Shown here piece by piece: positions 49,901 through 60,990 of a stretch of DNA of 64,000 bases (position 1 is its first letter; each line of letters begins with the position of its first letter). The notes below the pieces were generated by a model. That model saw only the letters and a list, made by a program, of their open reading frames with translations. It was not told the origin of the DNA and made no database searches. The translations under genes and the position numbers were made by a program. The stretch is from assembly GCF_003945595.2 (NCBI RefSeq), contig NW_024104529.1, positions 496,001 through 560,000 on the forward strand, read 5' to 3'. Source of the DNA: Pipra filicauda. Taxonomy: Eukaryota > Chordata > Aves > Passeriformes > Pipridae.

Positions 49901-52900
49901 AGGTGTCTCAGCTGGTAGATGTGGCTGTAGTTAGTTAGGATGGTGACACAAATCACTTGAATCCAGGGCTTTGAGGGCTTTGGGGGGAAATGAAGAAACA
50001 AACAAACAGAAAAGCTGGGGGACTCCTTGGATTGGCTTTTTTTTTTATATCACGGTTCATAAATTACCATGTTAGGGAGCCATAAAAGCTGGACTGTGGA
50101 TGCAGCTTCAGCAGTACCACTGATGAGGATGGAAGTGGAGTGACTGTAGATACTGAGCTTGTGGTTCTTGGCACAGGTTTAGGTTGACTATGCACATCCC
50201 AGACACACAGACTGCAGTTGGATGTGGGAGATTGTTTGCATTCTCCCCATCCAAGCTTCAGACCCTCCTTGTTTTCCTTTTTTTTTTTTGAGCACATTTG
50301 ATTTTTGTTTGTTTGTTTCCCTGTCCCCTCTACCTTTCAGGAATTAAGAATCAAGAAAATTAAATCTGAAAATGTTTTTAATTTATCAGCTTCTGCTTGT
50401 TTTGCTGTGTTTTCATGCTACACTGTCTCCTTAAGTCCTGTTGATGTCTGGTGCCAAGTATGTGACAGCTCATGCCTAGCAGGAATTACAGCAGCATCTC
50501 TGTGTGTATGAAACTAAGTAATTTTCATGAGGAATATTAAAAAAAAATCAAGTAAAGTGCTGCTTCATTTGAGAATCTGCACTAATATTCTGACAAAAAA
50601 AAAGTACTTTGTATGGCAAATTCACAGACCACCAGGGGAGAAAATGTAAGTTAAAAACAATAGTAACTTTATTAGACCAGTTTAGTAATGTGACAAACTG
50701 ATACATTAAACCATATGAACATTCCTGGCATGTGACAATTTATACATTTAAAAACATTTGATAAGTCTCTGGTCCTTTTAATTGCAAATATTATAGTTTC
50801 TGCAAGAGAAGTGGTGTGACGGGTGAGTGTTAAATTTAAAGCAAAACATCAGCACCACCTGGTGGTCTCTGCAAAGCTTTGTAGTGCTCCTGGATCAGTC
50901 CTGGGATGAGACGTACATTCAAAGGCAGAGGAGGTGGAATAACTATTTTTTTGCCTTTTTCTGTTTTTCAGGAGGATGTTTTGCAGAAAAATTAAACGTC
51001 TTCAGTATTACTGCTCTGTATTTAAACTTACTATTTTAAGTATGAGGATTGTTAGGCCTCTGTTTTAAGTTAACTGGTACATGCAGCAGTGACAAATACA
51101 CCTCATGGTATAAACAGGGCAGTGCTGCAGGCTGGGGAGTCTTTGGGCTTGGGGCTTTTTTTTCCTTTTTGATGTGTCATTAAAATACCTGCTGGGGAAT
51201 GAAAAAAAGTTAAAAATAGAAAATTTCACTGCTGTTGCATTTTGGACAAAGAGGAAGGTTATCTTTGGGAACAAATTGTAATCATAGCTCAGTAATATAG
51301 ATGTAAAAACTCGGGTTTTTTTTCGTGAGAAAGTAGTTGCAAAATGATGACATCCTTGTGTGTCTTGGGTGAAATCAGAGTGAAGCCATTGCACTGCCTA
51401 GGACAGCTTTTCTTGCTTATTTTCAGTAATTATTAAACTATTTGATTATTTTCACAGTGGGGAAACTATCCCTGGGTCTTTTAATATCTGCTTTCATTTT
51501 GCATTGGAATGGCAATGATACGATTTGCATTTAGGATCACATTTTACCATATTCCCTCTCAGCAGAAAGTTAAGAAGCCAGCAAACCTCTGGGCATGGAC
51601 AGGCTTGGGATCTGTGGGAAGGATGCTTCCAAAGGAATGGTTCACACACAGACTGGTGTGTCCCATCATGCAGGGATTTTGTTGGCAAGGGAGGTGCTTG
51701 GCCTTGTCTTGTGGGGTTTGGGTTGATGTGGCCTAACTGTGAGGAAACATGGGTTGCTATTTTCTTTTTCCCAAGAGGACTTGATGTCACCACTCTCCTC
51801 ATCGTTCTTAATCCTGTCACTGTCTTCCTGTCTTTGGAGGAGGAAAAGGGTGAGCAGGAGGGGGAAAAAAGATGAGCAGGAACAGCTCTGCTCAGCAGCG
51901 AGACTGATGATGATGAATGAGAGGAAGGAACCAAGCAATGCAGAGAGAGCAGCCACCATGACCTTGTTACCATCTCACTGGTGACTGGTGCTGACACCCA
52001 TCTCTGAAGGGCTGTTAAATCCTGTATTTAGGAATGATACAGAGATGGAAGAGTTTTTGCAATTGGTCAGGAAATTAAAGACTGAGGACTTTTTAACTTT
52101 CCTTTGAAGAGGGAGCACAGAATTCAGCAGCTCCTATAGTGACACATCTGGCCAGATGTTTTCAAGCTTCTCACTGGCAGAGAGTTATTTTCTGTTTGGA
52201 GGTAAACACTGACTTTTCATCTGTGCACCCCGAGGTGGCAGAGGAGAGGCTGCTGCAGCTCAAGCTGGAGATAAGATTCAGCATCTTCTCTCTGAAGATC
52301 CTGCCGCATTTTGAAATCATTCCCCATTCAGGGATGCCCAATTAAATTGCCTTAGGGTGCAGGTTGGAAAGCCTCTCTGTTGGTTGATTGAAGGATTGAT
52401 TGCACAACAGGGTGGTTTTGGGAGCGTTTGAAAGAGTGTGATTTTACCTTACCTGCACCCAGTTGAGGAAAGTCTTTGGAGTAACCACTGGAGGTCTTTA
52501 AAAACTTTATTTAAATTCAAGATTACTGATAACGTAAAATATATATATATATAAGTTGACTCGGACACTACCACCACATGTTCATGCATGATTCAGTTGT
52601 GTATTCAGAAAGTACAAACTTTGCATCCTTTGTTCAAAACAGAAATGCTGGCTTGGGTGTTTGCTCCATGTCTTGCAGATTTGGGGGCATTTTGGCTCCA
52701 TTTGTGCCATCTATGGTAAGATTATTTTCAACTTTTTATGTAACTCAGATTTATTAAATTCTCTCAAAAGCACTTTACTGTTTTTGGTATCATGTCCACC
52801 CCTATTCCTTGGAAAAAAAAATTGATTTTATGAAAAATTAAATAGTGTTCACTCGATTTCAAGAATGAGTGAACAATGCTTAAAAATACCTAGTGTTTTG

Positions 52901-53379
52901 TCATTTTTGGAAATAGTCTAATGTTTTATGTTGTCAGTATTTCATCTCTGAGTGAAATGGTTGCCATGTAATGCCTTTGGTACTGCTAAGGCTCACTCAG
53001 TATCTGAGTTTTCTTAGACATGTAAACAAAGCTTTCATATGAAGCTGTTTCTGTGAAATGGCATTTATTGGGTTTCTTTCCTCTACCAGAATATGGATAA
53101 TTGCACAAACTGCTGGAGTGACAAGCTGTAGTCTTTTGGTTTTGACTGCGGTTTGTGTTTTTTGAGAGCAGGCAAGAATGCTGGGTTTTTACTCTGGGTT
53201 TTTAATTTCAGAAGTCTCTCAGTCCTTCTATACCGTTTGTGGTGTTTGGAATCACTGGACTGTCTGCAGGATTCCTGACTCTCCTTCTGCCAGAAACACT
53301 AAATGAACCAATTGCTGAGAGCATCGATGACCTACAGAGTCCCAGATACCAAGTGCTTAAAAATGAAGAGGCAGAGTAA
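34602..53379 (+). CDS. Solute carrier family 22 member 15-like transporter
   Basis: Eleven exons: 34602-34715, 36092-36238, 39439-39571, 40214-40378, 41955-42084, 43773-43994, 44697-44837, 45630-45715, 48944-49052, 52643-52715 and 53212-53379 (TAA). All phases join, giving 495 residues. The start ATG sits in a good context (GCCATGG), and DVEEA-like sequence follows as in SLC22A15. It is a 12-helix major facilitator of the organic cation/zwitterion branch. Helix 1 is at about 30-50, and the extracellular loop at 51-87 has one N-glycosylation motif (NFT at 80-82). The MFS motif [10 protein letters not shown] is at 117-126, PESPRWL after helix 6 at 233-239, SGRRKT between helices 8 and 9 at 352-357, ELYPTVLR at 409-416 and PETLNEP at 467-473. 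The likely role is uptake of zwitterions or organic cations at the plasma membrane; SLC22A15 itself carries compounds such as ergothioneine and carnitine (established). The substrate here is inferred only. Its loop 1 is shorter than in human SLC22A15 and the acidic C-terminal tail is absent, so I call it a paralogue rather than the orthologue. Confidence 0.92.
34716..36091 (+). other. SLC22A15-like intron 1
   Basis: Donor GTGAGG, acceptor TATTTTAAG. The first 230 bases are still CpG-island sequence and the rest is AT-rich. No further exon is visible. Confidence 0.85.
36239..39438 (+). other. SLC22A15-like intron 2, GC-AG type
   Basis: The donor is GAG|GCGAGT and the acceptor TTTTTTTTGGCAG|TGG. 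The join gives IVTE followed by WYLID, which aligns to the family's IASE-WFLI segment. Using the nearby GT (four bases downstream) would shift the frame. The 3.2-kb interior shows no other feature. Confidence 0.85.
40379..41954 (+). other. SLC22A15-like intron 4
   Basis: GT-AG intron with a pyrimidine-rich stretch at about 41110-41200 (CTCTCTCTCT). A plus-strand open frame at 40911-41366 coincides with this low-complexity sequence and is not considered coding. Intron 3 (39572-40213) is unremarkable. Confidence 0.8.
42085..43772 (+). other. SLC22A15-like intron 5
   Basis: GT-AG intron of 1.7 kb with no further feature. Introns 6 (43995-44696) and 7 (44838-45629) are similarly empty. Confidence 0.8.
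45716..48943 (+). other. SLC22A15-like intron 8
   Basis: A 3.2-kb GT-AG intron. It includes a 22-bp perfect palindrome at 48750-48771 and a (CAAA)n run near 48703-48717. Nothing coding is visible. Confidence 0.8.
48750..48771. repeat. 22-bp perfect palindrome
   Basis: The half TTTCTTAAGCT is followed immediately by its reverse complement, with no spacer. A further AACTAGCTTGG copy of the core follows. Confidence 0.85.
49590..49620. repeat. Perfect inverted repeat, 13-bp arms
   Basis: GCTCTACACCATT (49590-49602) and AATGGTGTAGAGC (49608-49620) are exact reverse complements around a TAATT loop. Confidence 0.9.
52541..52553. repeat. (AT)n microsatellite
   Basis: Short pure AT dinucleotide run in intron 9 of the SLC22 gene. 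Confidence 0.85.
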
Positions 53380-54975
53380 TTAAATCTTTTTTTTTTTTGA
53401 TAACTTTGCATTATTTCCCCCTCTATCTTATGTGAACTATGACTGACCTGCATCTTGGTCAGACTGTGCATTAACAAACATGAAGTCTTTAGAGCCATCC
53501 TTCTCCTGCATTCAGTAGAGATTAAATCTATTCCTTGGCTCTTAAGGATGAAAAGGCTCCACAACATTCATCTGTAGGTCTTACATTATGTATAAATGAA
53601 TATGATTTTGTTTCTTTTAAAGGAAAACAGATTTTAAAAAGACAGTCTGAAATAATCAGCCACAATACTTTCAGTAACATTCCTATGCTTTTACAGGAAA
53701 ACAACTGGATGTATTTTTTATATATTGGATTGTGCCTTTTTGTCATGTTTATAGTGGAACATAATCTACTGTTAATACATATCTGAGTGTTTTATCCTTC
53801 ATTAGTCTCCTGGGTTAAAGCCATTTTAAGTGTTTTCCTGTTGTTGATATGCACTAAATGAAACTTCTGGAGTGGGAAATGAAATTTTTGTTTGAATCAA
53901 CAAGTAATAGAATAGAAAATGTAAAGTATATCCCCTCAGTTTGGGAATGGTTTCCCAAAAGAATTAGTCTTAAAAGGGAGGGGTAGGGGGGGATTTCTAT
54001 AAGAAAGGAATTGGTATCTTAGAATTAAGCAGGCTTAGTGTAGAAGTAAAAGAATATGTGGTTTTCTTATGTTTTTTTCTTTCTATGCTATCTTGTTAAT
54101 TATCTGTAATTATTGTACTTAATCAGTTTAATTATACTACACGCACTATTCTACTCTTTCTATGCCTAATACAGAGTAATACTGCATTCACTTGAACTGG
54201 AAAAAAACCCCAACAGCTTCTGCGCTTTTCAAATACCACTTCACTTCTAATGTTTAAAAAAATCCATGAATTCTGGTTTTCACCTTTAATATTAGGCTAT
54301 GAAATAGGACAAGGCAAAGAAGATATGTAAAACATTTTTCAGTAATTATTTCTCTTCTGTCTGACAGGCAAAGCAGTTAGAAGAAAACACTTGAGTTTGA
54401 GGCCTGTCTGGTGGAAAATGAAGCCTCCATTGAGAAGATGCTGTAACAGCTGAAGGGCAAAGTGCTGCTCCCTGTGTCTGACAGGAAACATTCTAGGACT
54501 CATGTATAATGCTGTTTGTAGCATGTTGAACAGCTCTGTGTGGAGGCACACTGAGAAGATGGAAGGAGTTGATCAAAGCTTGTGAGAAAAGAGCTGACAA
54601 ATCTGTGCATTAATTTAATGATTTAACAAAAGCCCACTTCAGAGGTTTGGACTTCTCTACAGCTTCTTGAAGTGAAGTATTAATTTATTTTACAGGACGT
54701 AATTGCCAGCTTCAGATGAAGCTATGATGTTGTAATTGAAGTGATGTATAATTTAAAATTTAGATGGCCTTATATATTCTGTCAAGCTGGAAATGTGAAA
54801 AGGAGCAGCATCCTGTATATGCTAATTTTCTCTACAGGTTTTTTGCCTCTAGACTACAGTGTATACCTCACAGTGTGAAGAGAGCAAAGATCTGTGTGGG
54901 TTGTTGACCTTATGTCTAGCATAAGAAACCTGAGCAGGAGATCTGAAAGGAGAATAAATGGATTCTGTTGTGGGA
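53380..54975 (+). other. SLC22A15-like 3' UTR (probable)
   Basis: AT-rich sequence after the TAA stop. A canonical AATAAA at 54953-54958 followed by a GT-rich stretch (TTCTGTTGTGGG) is the best end candidate. Later hexamers near 55922 could extend it. Confidence 0.5.
54953..54958 (+). other. Candidate polyadenylation signal of the SLC22A15-like gene
   Basis: AATAAA with a downstream GT-rich element, about 1.57 kb after the stop codon. Confidence 0.5.
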
Positions 54976-57900
54976 GACAGCAAGTTTTTGTTGGAGAAGA
55001 TGCCTTAAATGAAAAATAATACTATATTGGAAAAATTGTCAGGACTTGAAGAGGTGCATTTAAAGGAGAGGATGAGTAACCTTTTAGACAAAGGTTATTA
55101 AGTTCTAGCTGTACATGTGGAATGAGAAAATATTGAGCAAGAGATATATTGTATAATATATGTAGTAATATATAATCCCATATATTTCACATATCAGTTG
55201 GAAATTCTTCCTGCAAGGGAACAGTGTTTGGTTAACAGTTAATATATTTACGTTGGAATAGATGCATCACAACTGTTACAGATTTTTTTTATGGCAAACA
55301 CAATTTTGTTATTAAAAAGACAATTATTTTAACATCTGTATTATGAGTGCTGCTTTTTCCAGGATGTTTACCCAGGCTTTTTTGAAGAATACTTGTATTG
55401 TTTTGATTTTGGCCCTTTATCTAATGTGTTGATAGCAAAAGGTTACTACTGGACCACTGTGTTTTGAGAAGTTCCACAGTTAAATAATAGTTCGAGCACC
55501 TCTGGAAGGGTGTGTGCATTTTTACACATACCAAAATCTGTGCTGTGCCCACACGTGCTTTTCCAGGAGCCTGATCAGGACCCCGAGAGGTGAAGATCAG
55601 TTGGTGATCAGAACAATGTTTAGATAATGTTGACATACGGGTGCATTTCCTTAACCTCCAGGGATGAAGCTTGATGACAAACAGTCTATGGAATGTGCTC
55701 CAAACTTTTATTTTCTGATCTTTTATTTATTATTCGCTTTCATGAGGATTAGAATGGAGTTTGTGATTTTTTTTTTCCCTGACTAATATTAACACCTTCC
55801 ATTGCATTAACATTTATAACCATAGTGACTGATTGTACGTCTTCAAAGGATAATTGGGTCAGCAGGGATATGATAAAGACCAAGTTTTGTTACTGTTGAC
55901 TTCAATTTTTTTATTACAGGAAATAAAATTTAATAAGAAACAGAATGATATCAAGTTGTATTCCCAAAGCAGAGACTCAGCTTTGGAAAGGGAGGATCAT
56001 AAAGGTACCACCATGTGGCAGGAGTGTATTTCTCCCTCCTGCACTGCATCAGTGTATTTTTCCTCTTCCTTTTATTCAACATTATGTGAAAAATGGGAAA
56101 CCAAGATAATTTGCCTTTTGAACATGGTTATTTCTGCTTTATTTGACCTGGAATTAATGAATTCTTTGCCTGGGGTGACTTCTGTGAATGCGGTGGATTG
56201 ATGACCATAAAGCTGTGTGTCCCCAAAGACAATGATCTTTCCAGCAGCCCTGGCATGACTCGTGGTACCTGGAGCTCTTTTTAGGAGGCTAGGCCAGTGT
56301 GGAATCTGCTTTGGTACTTTGTCTCCAAGATACAAAAAAAAATAAATATGGACAGAAACATCAACTTCTGGTTTTGCTTCATACAGTTTCCCTTCAATTT
56401 AACACCTTATTTACCATTTTACTTTAAATATCCTTGCTGCATTTTGCTATTGCAGTATAAAAAGATGGTATTTGGGGGGAAAAAAGCATTTTTCCAAGTG
56501 TATATTTAGAAGTAAGGAAATAATTAGAAATACTTTGTTGGACTAATATAACCAGTGCATTATGTCTTATAAGGTATAAGTGACACACCAACCATATGTC
56601 ATTCCTTACTGTATTTGTCACAGCAAATTGGAAAAGGCAGCACTTTGGTCAAATAACTGAGTTTTTTTTTGGGTAGATGTCTTCCCTTAAAGCTTTGACT
56701 TTGTACGACTTGAAGTTCTTCATGTAGAGTAACTCTTTTTCTCATTATGTTTAATGAAGACAAAGCATTTTTTGGGGGGGGGGGGATGCCCTAATTCTTT
56801 ACTCAGTGTGGGACCATTATCTGTTGATTTTCCACTTCTCTGTAAAAAGAACAAAAGGAGCTGAATTAATTCAAGTGGCTTAATTATACACATTAGGTCA
56901 CAATCTCCATCCTTAAATACCACTTTTGGCTCTTCCCCTGTGCTTTATTTGTGTGTAGAAATTTGATTGTAATGTTGCATCTGCACTGTTCATCTGTTTC
57001 TGTGTTAAAACAATGTCTTCAGTGCTTTAGCACTTGATTGTGAAATTGCTTTTCTTTCTTTATCTGTTTTTGAACTGATTTGAAGTCTTTATCCCAGCAT
57101 TTGAGAAAGTTCTGCTACTTTCTGGATTTTTTTTTCATGTTTCAGCTACAAATCTCAAAGTATTAAAAAAAAACCAAACCAAACATTGGCTGTCCTTAAA
57201 TACATCTGTGATGTTCACAAGTTGTCCAGAAAGAAAGTCTGAGCTGATTTCAGCTCTTTCACTCCTCTCTATGTTTCACCTTTAATATTGCTGTATTTTT
57301 CCCTGAGGAATGCTGGGGTTCTTTTCTGACTTGAGTGCTGCTGAGCAGGGGCAAAGCTTCAACATTCATTTATGCCACCTACGTTTTAATGCCATTTGCC
57401 TGTCATTAGGCAATATTTATCCTTTAATTCTTGTTTGGGTTTGCTTAAGCCCCAGTTTCCCCCTTGTCAGAGGAAGAATATCAATTATAAATGGAAAAGT
57501 AATAGAAAAGTTACTGGAGGATAATGAAAAATTATTTTTCCACTACTCCTTCAGTTTATGCTGTCTTTTGTTTTTTGTTGCACATTCTCTCATTCCCCAG
57601 CCCTCCTGGTGGCTGACTGATTCTGGAGAAGCATCAGGGATTCAGCTGAATCTACATTTTCCTGGCTGGCAAATAGCCACTGCTTTCTTTTGTCATCAGC
57701 CAGTCATATAGACCCCCTCTCCCCACACACACCATGTTAAAAATCAGATCAAGTATAAAGGCAGGGCTTGAGTTCCTTTTTCCTGAAAGGAAATTTTGCC
57801 CAGTATTCATGTCAAGCTCATCACAGTGATCTTTTTCATTATCTCATTTGATGTTCCATCAAAGCTGTTTCCTCCTTTATTGAAGCACTGTGTGTTATTG

Positions 57901-59679
57901 CTTGAAGTGAAGGCTGTGGATTCATTTTTAGCATTTACCCTTTTTAATCTCAGTGAAGTACAAATAATCCTTTGCTCTGTTGATTAACGCTCTTGCATCT
58001 AAGCAGTAAAGAAAGGAGGAGGTAAACTTTTCAGACTATCCGCTGGTTCTGCCATTCAGTTTTTAGTTTGCTTGAGGCAAATACCTGTGTCATGTATTAC
58101 AGCATGCAAGAGATCTGATTTTTTTTCCATGCAGTGTGTTAGCAGCAGTTCATTTGATAGTTCATCTCTTGTTATATCACTTGCTACAGGAGATGTAAAA
58201 TTTCCTAGAGACAATTTTGGGAGATGCAATCCTTCCATTAGAGTTAAATCTGTGAAAATAGTGGACACGTGTACAGCTACAGGCAAACTATGTGTGTGAA
58301 ACACTGCCTAGGTAATGGAATAGCAACCTGGTCATGCTAATAACAGGTAAGTTGAATTGACTGGTCAACTTCAAGGAATTTTTTCAACAGCTTCTGTCAC
58401 TTAGGCTGAAAATTTCCATATTGGTGTTTGTCTGCCAGGTATCAGTACTGCCAACATTGTGTTGAAAGGCTCTGTGAAGAACTAGTGATTATGTGGGTTT
58501 TTTTTAACTCAGAGATTCTGCATCTGCAACACCTCATTTCTTGTTTGTCACAGCCTCACATAATTTTCTACCTCTGCCTATTCCCTACTATCCCATCCAC
58601 AGTGATGTAGGGCCTGATTGAATTCTCATTTCTCTGTACCAGTGTGCAAAAGAAGAGACTGCAATATATTTCCGGCTCACCTAAGGAAACTAGAATCTGT
58701 GTACACAAAATGAAGCTATTCCACATATATCTGGATTAAAAGAAATTGCTCTTTCTTTTCACTGTCCCGTATCTTGTGGTTGGTCAGGTTTATAGATGTT
58801 GGTGTCAATATTCAGTGGGAGCTGGCTCTGGATTTGCTGCAAGAAGCCTGGGAGCAGCAATGGCACCCCCAACTCCCTGTACCAGCTGCAGCTCGAGAAG
58901 TATGTCATGGGCTTCAAACCGTTATTAAATCCTTATGATGGTGTATGTTCTTGTTTGTACAAATGTCTGGTCCTTTTTTAAGGCCACCTGATCCTGTGAT
59001 TTCAAGGCTGTGATATGACAGTTGAGCAATCTGTCGTTGCATTGTGTTTATTTCCTTTCCTCGTTTTAGATTTGCTGCCTCTTGGTTCCACAGCAGATGC
59101 CAATGATTGGGAATAATGACAGTGAATAGGAGTGCTTGACCTACAGATAATACACCCTGCAGTTTAATGCAGCGTGTGTTTTGTGTTGTCTGGTTTCTCT
59201 TCTTCTGAAAGTGTTCCAGTTATTTTTCTAAAAGTGGACACTTTTCTAAGGCCTCTCATTTTTATGTGTCTGTGTGCCTTGAAATGGGTAAGCAAATGGC
59301 TCCAAGTGCTTGTGTGAAGATATTCCCTTGGCATGTGCCCATTTTTTACTTGTGCTAAGACCTACTGGCAAACCAGCAGCCAGACCCTCTGTGAGGGGTC
59401 TGAGTGAAGGGGTGAGCCTTTCTCCCTGCTCCTCACCTGCAGGTAACTTGGTTCATTTGACCTGGTAGTTCTTAAGAACAAAGCCAACCCTTCCTCCCGT
59501 GCCCCCCCTCCCCCCAAACAACCAAGCCTCTGATAAAAATGAGTTTTGGAAATAAAAAAACAAGGGAAAACAATGACTTATGCAGCGGTTAGTAATCTCT
59601 GCTGAAGAATATATTAGAGAAAAGTAAAATTGGCAGCAGGAGGGCTCCTGCAGTTGTGGTCTTAACAAATTGCTATGGA

Positions 59680-59960
59680 TCTGATTTGGCTATTTATTAT
59701 CTCTAATCCTTGTGGTCTAGCGGGAAGGAAGGAAAATAATTACTAACGACAGATTTTAGTTAAAGTTAATTTATTGGTGGTGAAAGTAATTGCGTGTTCC
59801 AGGTGTTCATCAGTTTAGCAAGACAACATTTAACTATCGAATGTTCCAATTACAATGTGGTTAATTAAACATGATTAAGCTGTTGGGTTTACAAACACAC
59901 AACTAATTATATATAATTACACTTGTAGTGAGTTTATGGTATACAGCATGCAAGATAGAT
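59680..59960. promoter_or_regulatory. Candidate conserved noncoding element, homeodomain-site cluster
   Basis: The stretch has many TAAT/ATTA cores in a few hundred bases: AATAATTAC, TTAATTTATT, CAATTACAATG, GGTTAATTAAAC, ATGATTAAG, CTAATTATATATAATTAC. It has little simple-repeat character. This texture is typical of developmental enhancers, but conservation cannot be judged from one sequence. Confidence 0.3.
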
Positions 59961-60289
59961 GTGATATTTAAAATCTCTCAGAATATTTTGTAAATCTGCA
60001 TTTTATAAGAGGCTACCTTATCCTTATACATTAATATATAGGTATTGATAGCTTGCTGCACTGTTAAATCAGAAATCTCCTGTGGAGAAGTTGTAGTGAG
60101 ATACTGAAATATCAGTTAAGAACCATAAAGAAGGCAGAGAGGAGAGTGGAACCTGCTCAGAATTTGCAACTGAATGGTACAAATCTTGTGTGGATTGGTA
60201 AAAGCTGGTGGTTCTTTGCTACTTAAATTCTTCTGTGATTTAGGCAGAGGTTTTTGATATGGTGAGATCTATGTTTGTTGGGTACTGGG

Positions 60290-60990
60290 TCACCCTTAGG
60301 AGCAGCTAAGGAGCAAACACCAGAGGAGGTGTTTGGTGAGGGACCAGGGTGTATACTGGGACATCAAGAGCCTCTGGGAAGGGTTTGGAAGAGTCTGGGT
60401 TTTAGTGGTGGGGTTGCTGCAGATGGGCATGTCCCCTGAGGGGGTGAGGGGACATGGGTGCGCAGCCAAGCCCAGGCAAGAGATCTCGCCCGCTTGAAGC
60501 CAGTGATCTACAACAAACTGGACCTGCTGAATGAAGGAATGGTGGTACGTAATTTACTGCAGGTCTTGCCAACTCAGTGATTTCAGAGATCTTTTCCAGC
60601 CTTGTTCCTGTGTCTGGGAGGCGCTGCCCTCCCCCCCGCCCCCGCAGGCCTCAGCACTCCCCAGGGGCCACCTGCCCACAAGATGGCAGTCATGCCGCCT
60701 GTCCACAAAATGGCGCCTGAGGGCAAAGGCGGGCGAATGGCGTGTGGGGGCCATGCCTGTGGTGATGGCTGTCCCACAGTGCTATAAACACCTGTGCTGT
60801 CTTCAGGACTCGAAACACATGGCGTGGATCAGGTCTTTGGTGCTTGGGTTGTGGTTTAGCTGTGCGTTGCAGCCCTCGTGATTACGGTGTGGTACCTCTG
60901 TTAGGTATGGAGTCTGCGGTACCAATTTTACATTGGTACCCGTATGAATATACTGAAGCATGTTCAGTCTTTCTTCCCTTGGCATTTGCT
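60290..60990 (+). other. GC-rich patch with stem-loops and a TATA-like box
   Basis: Three close stem-loops are visible: CCTTAG/CTAAGG (about 60294-60311), CAAACACC/GGTGTTTG (60314-60335) and CATGTCCCCT/AGGGGACATG (60428-60456). A GC-rich segment follows (60600-60780) with a repeated CCACAAgATGGC/CCACAAaATGGC word, then CTATAAACACC at about 60781. This could be an unannotated promoter, a remnant LTR or a decayed retrocopy; I cannot decide among them. Confidence 0.3.

Larger units (their letters stand above)
49053..52642 (+). other. SLC22A15-like intron 9
   Basis: A 3.6-kb GT-AG intron containing a perfect 13-bp-arm hairpin (49590-49620), a T-run (50278-50290) and an (AT)n run (52541-52553). 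Open frames at 51494-51997 overlap on both strands and show no known domain. Confidence 0.8.

Noticed and set aside
58746..58981. Short plus-strand frames with a QLQLEKYVMGFKPLL-like segment
   Set aside because: About 60 codons in two competing frames with no matched splice sites or family. Too weak to call a pseudogene.
60281..60985. A third solo LTR at the GC-rich patch
   Set aside because: No TG...CA termini with a matching target-site duplication could be found, so it is reported only as an unexplained patch.
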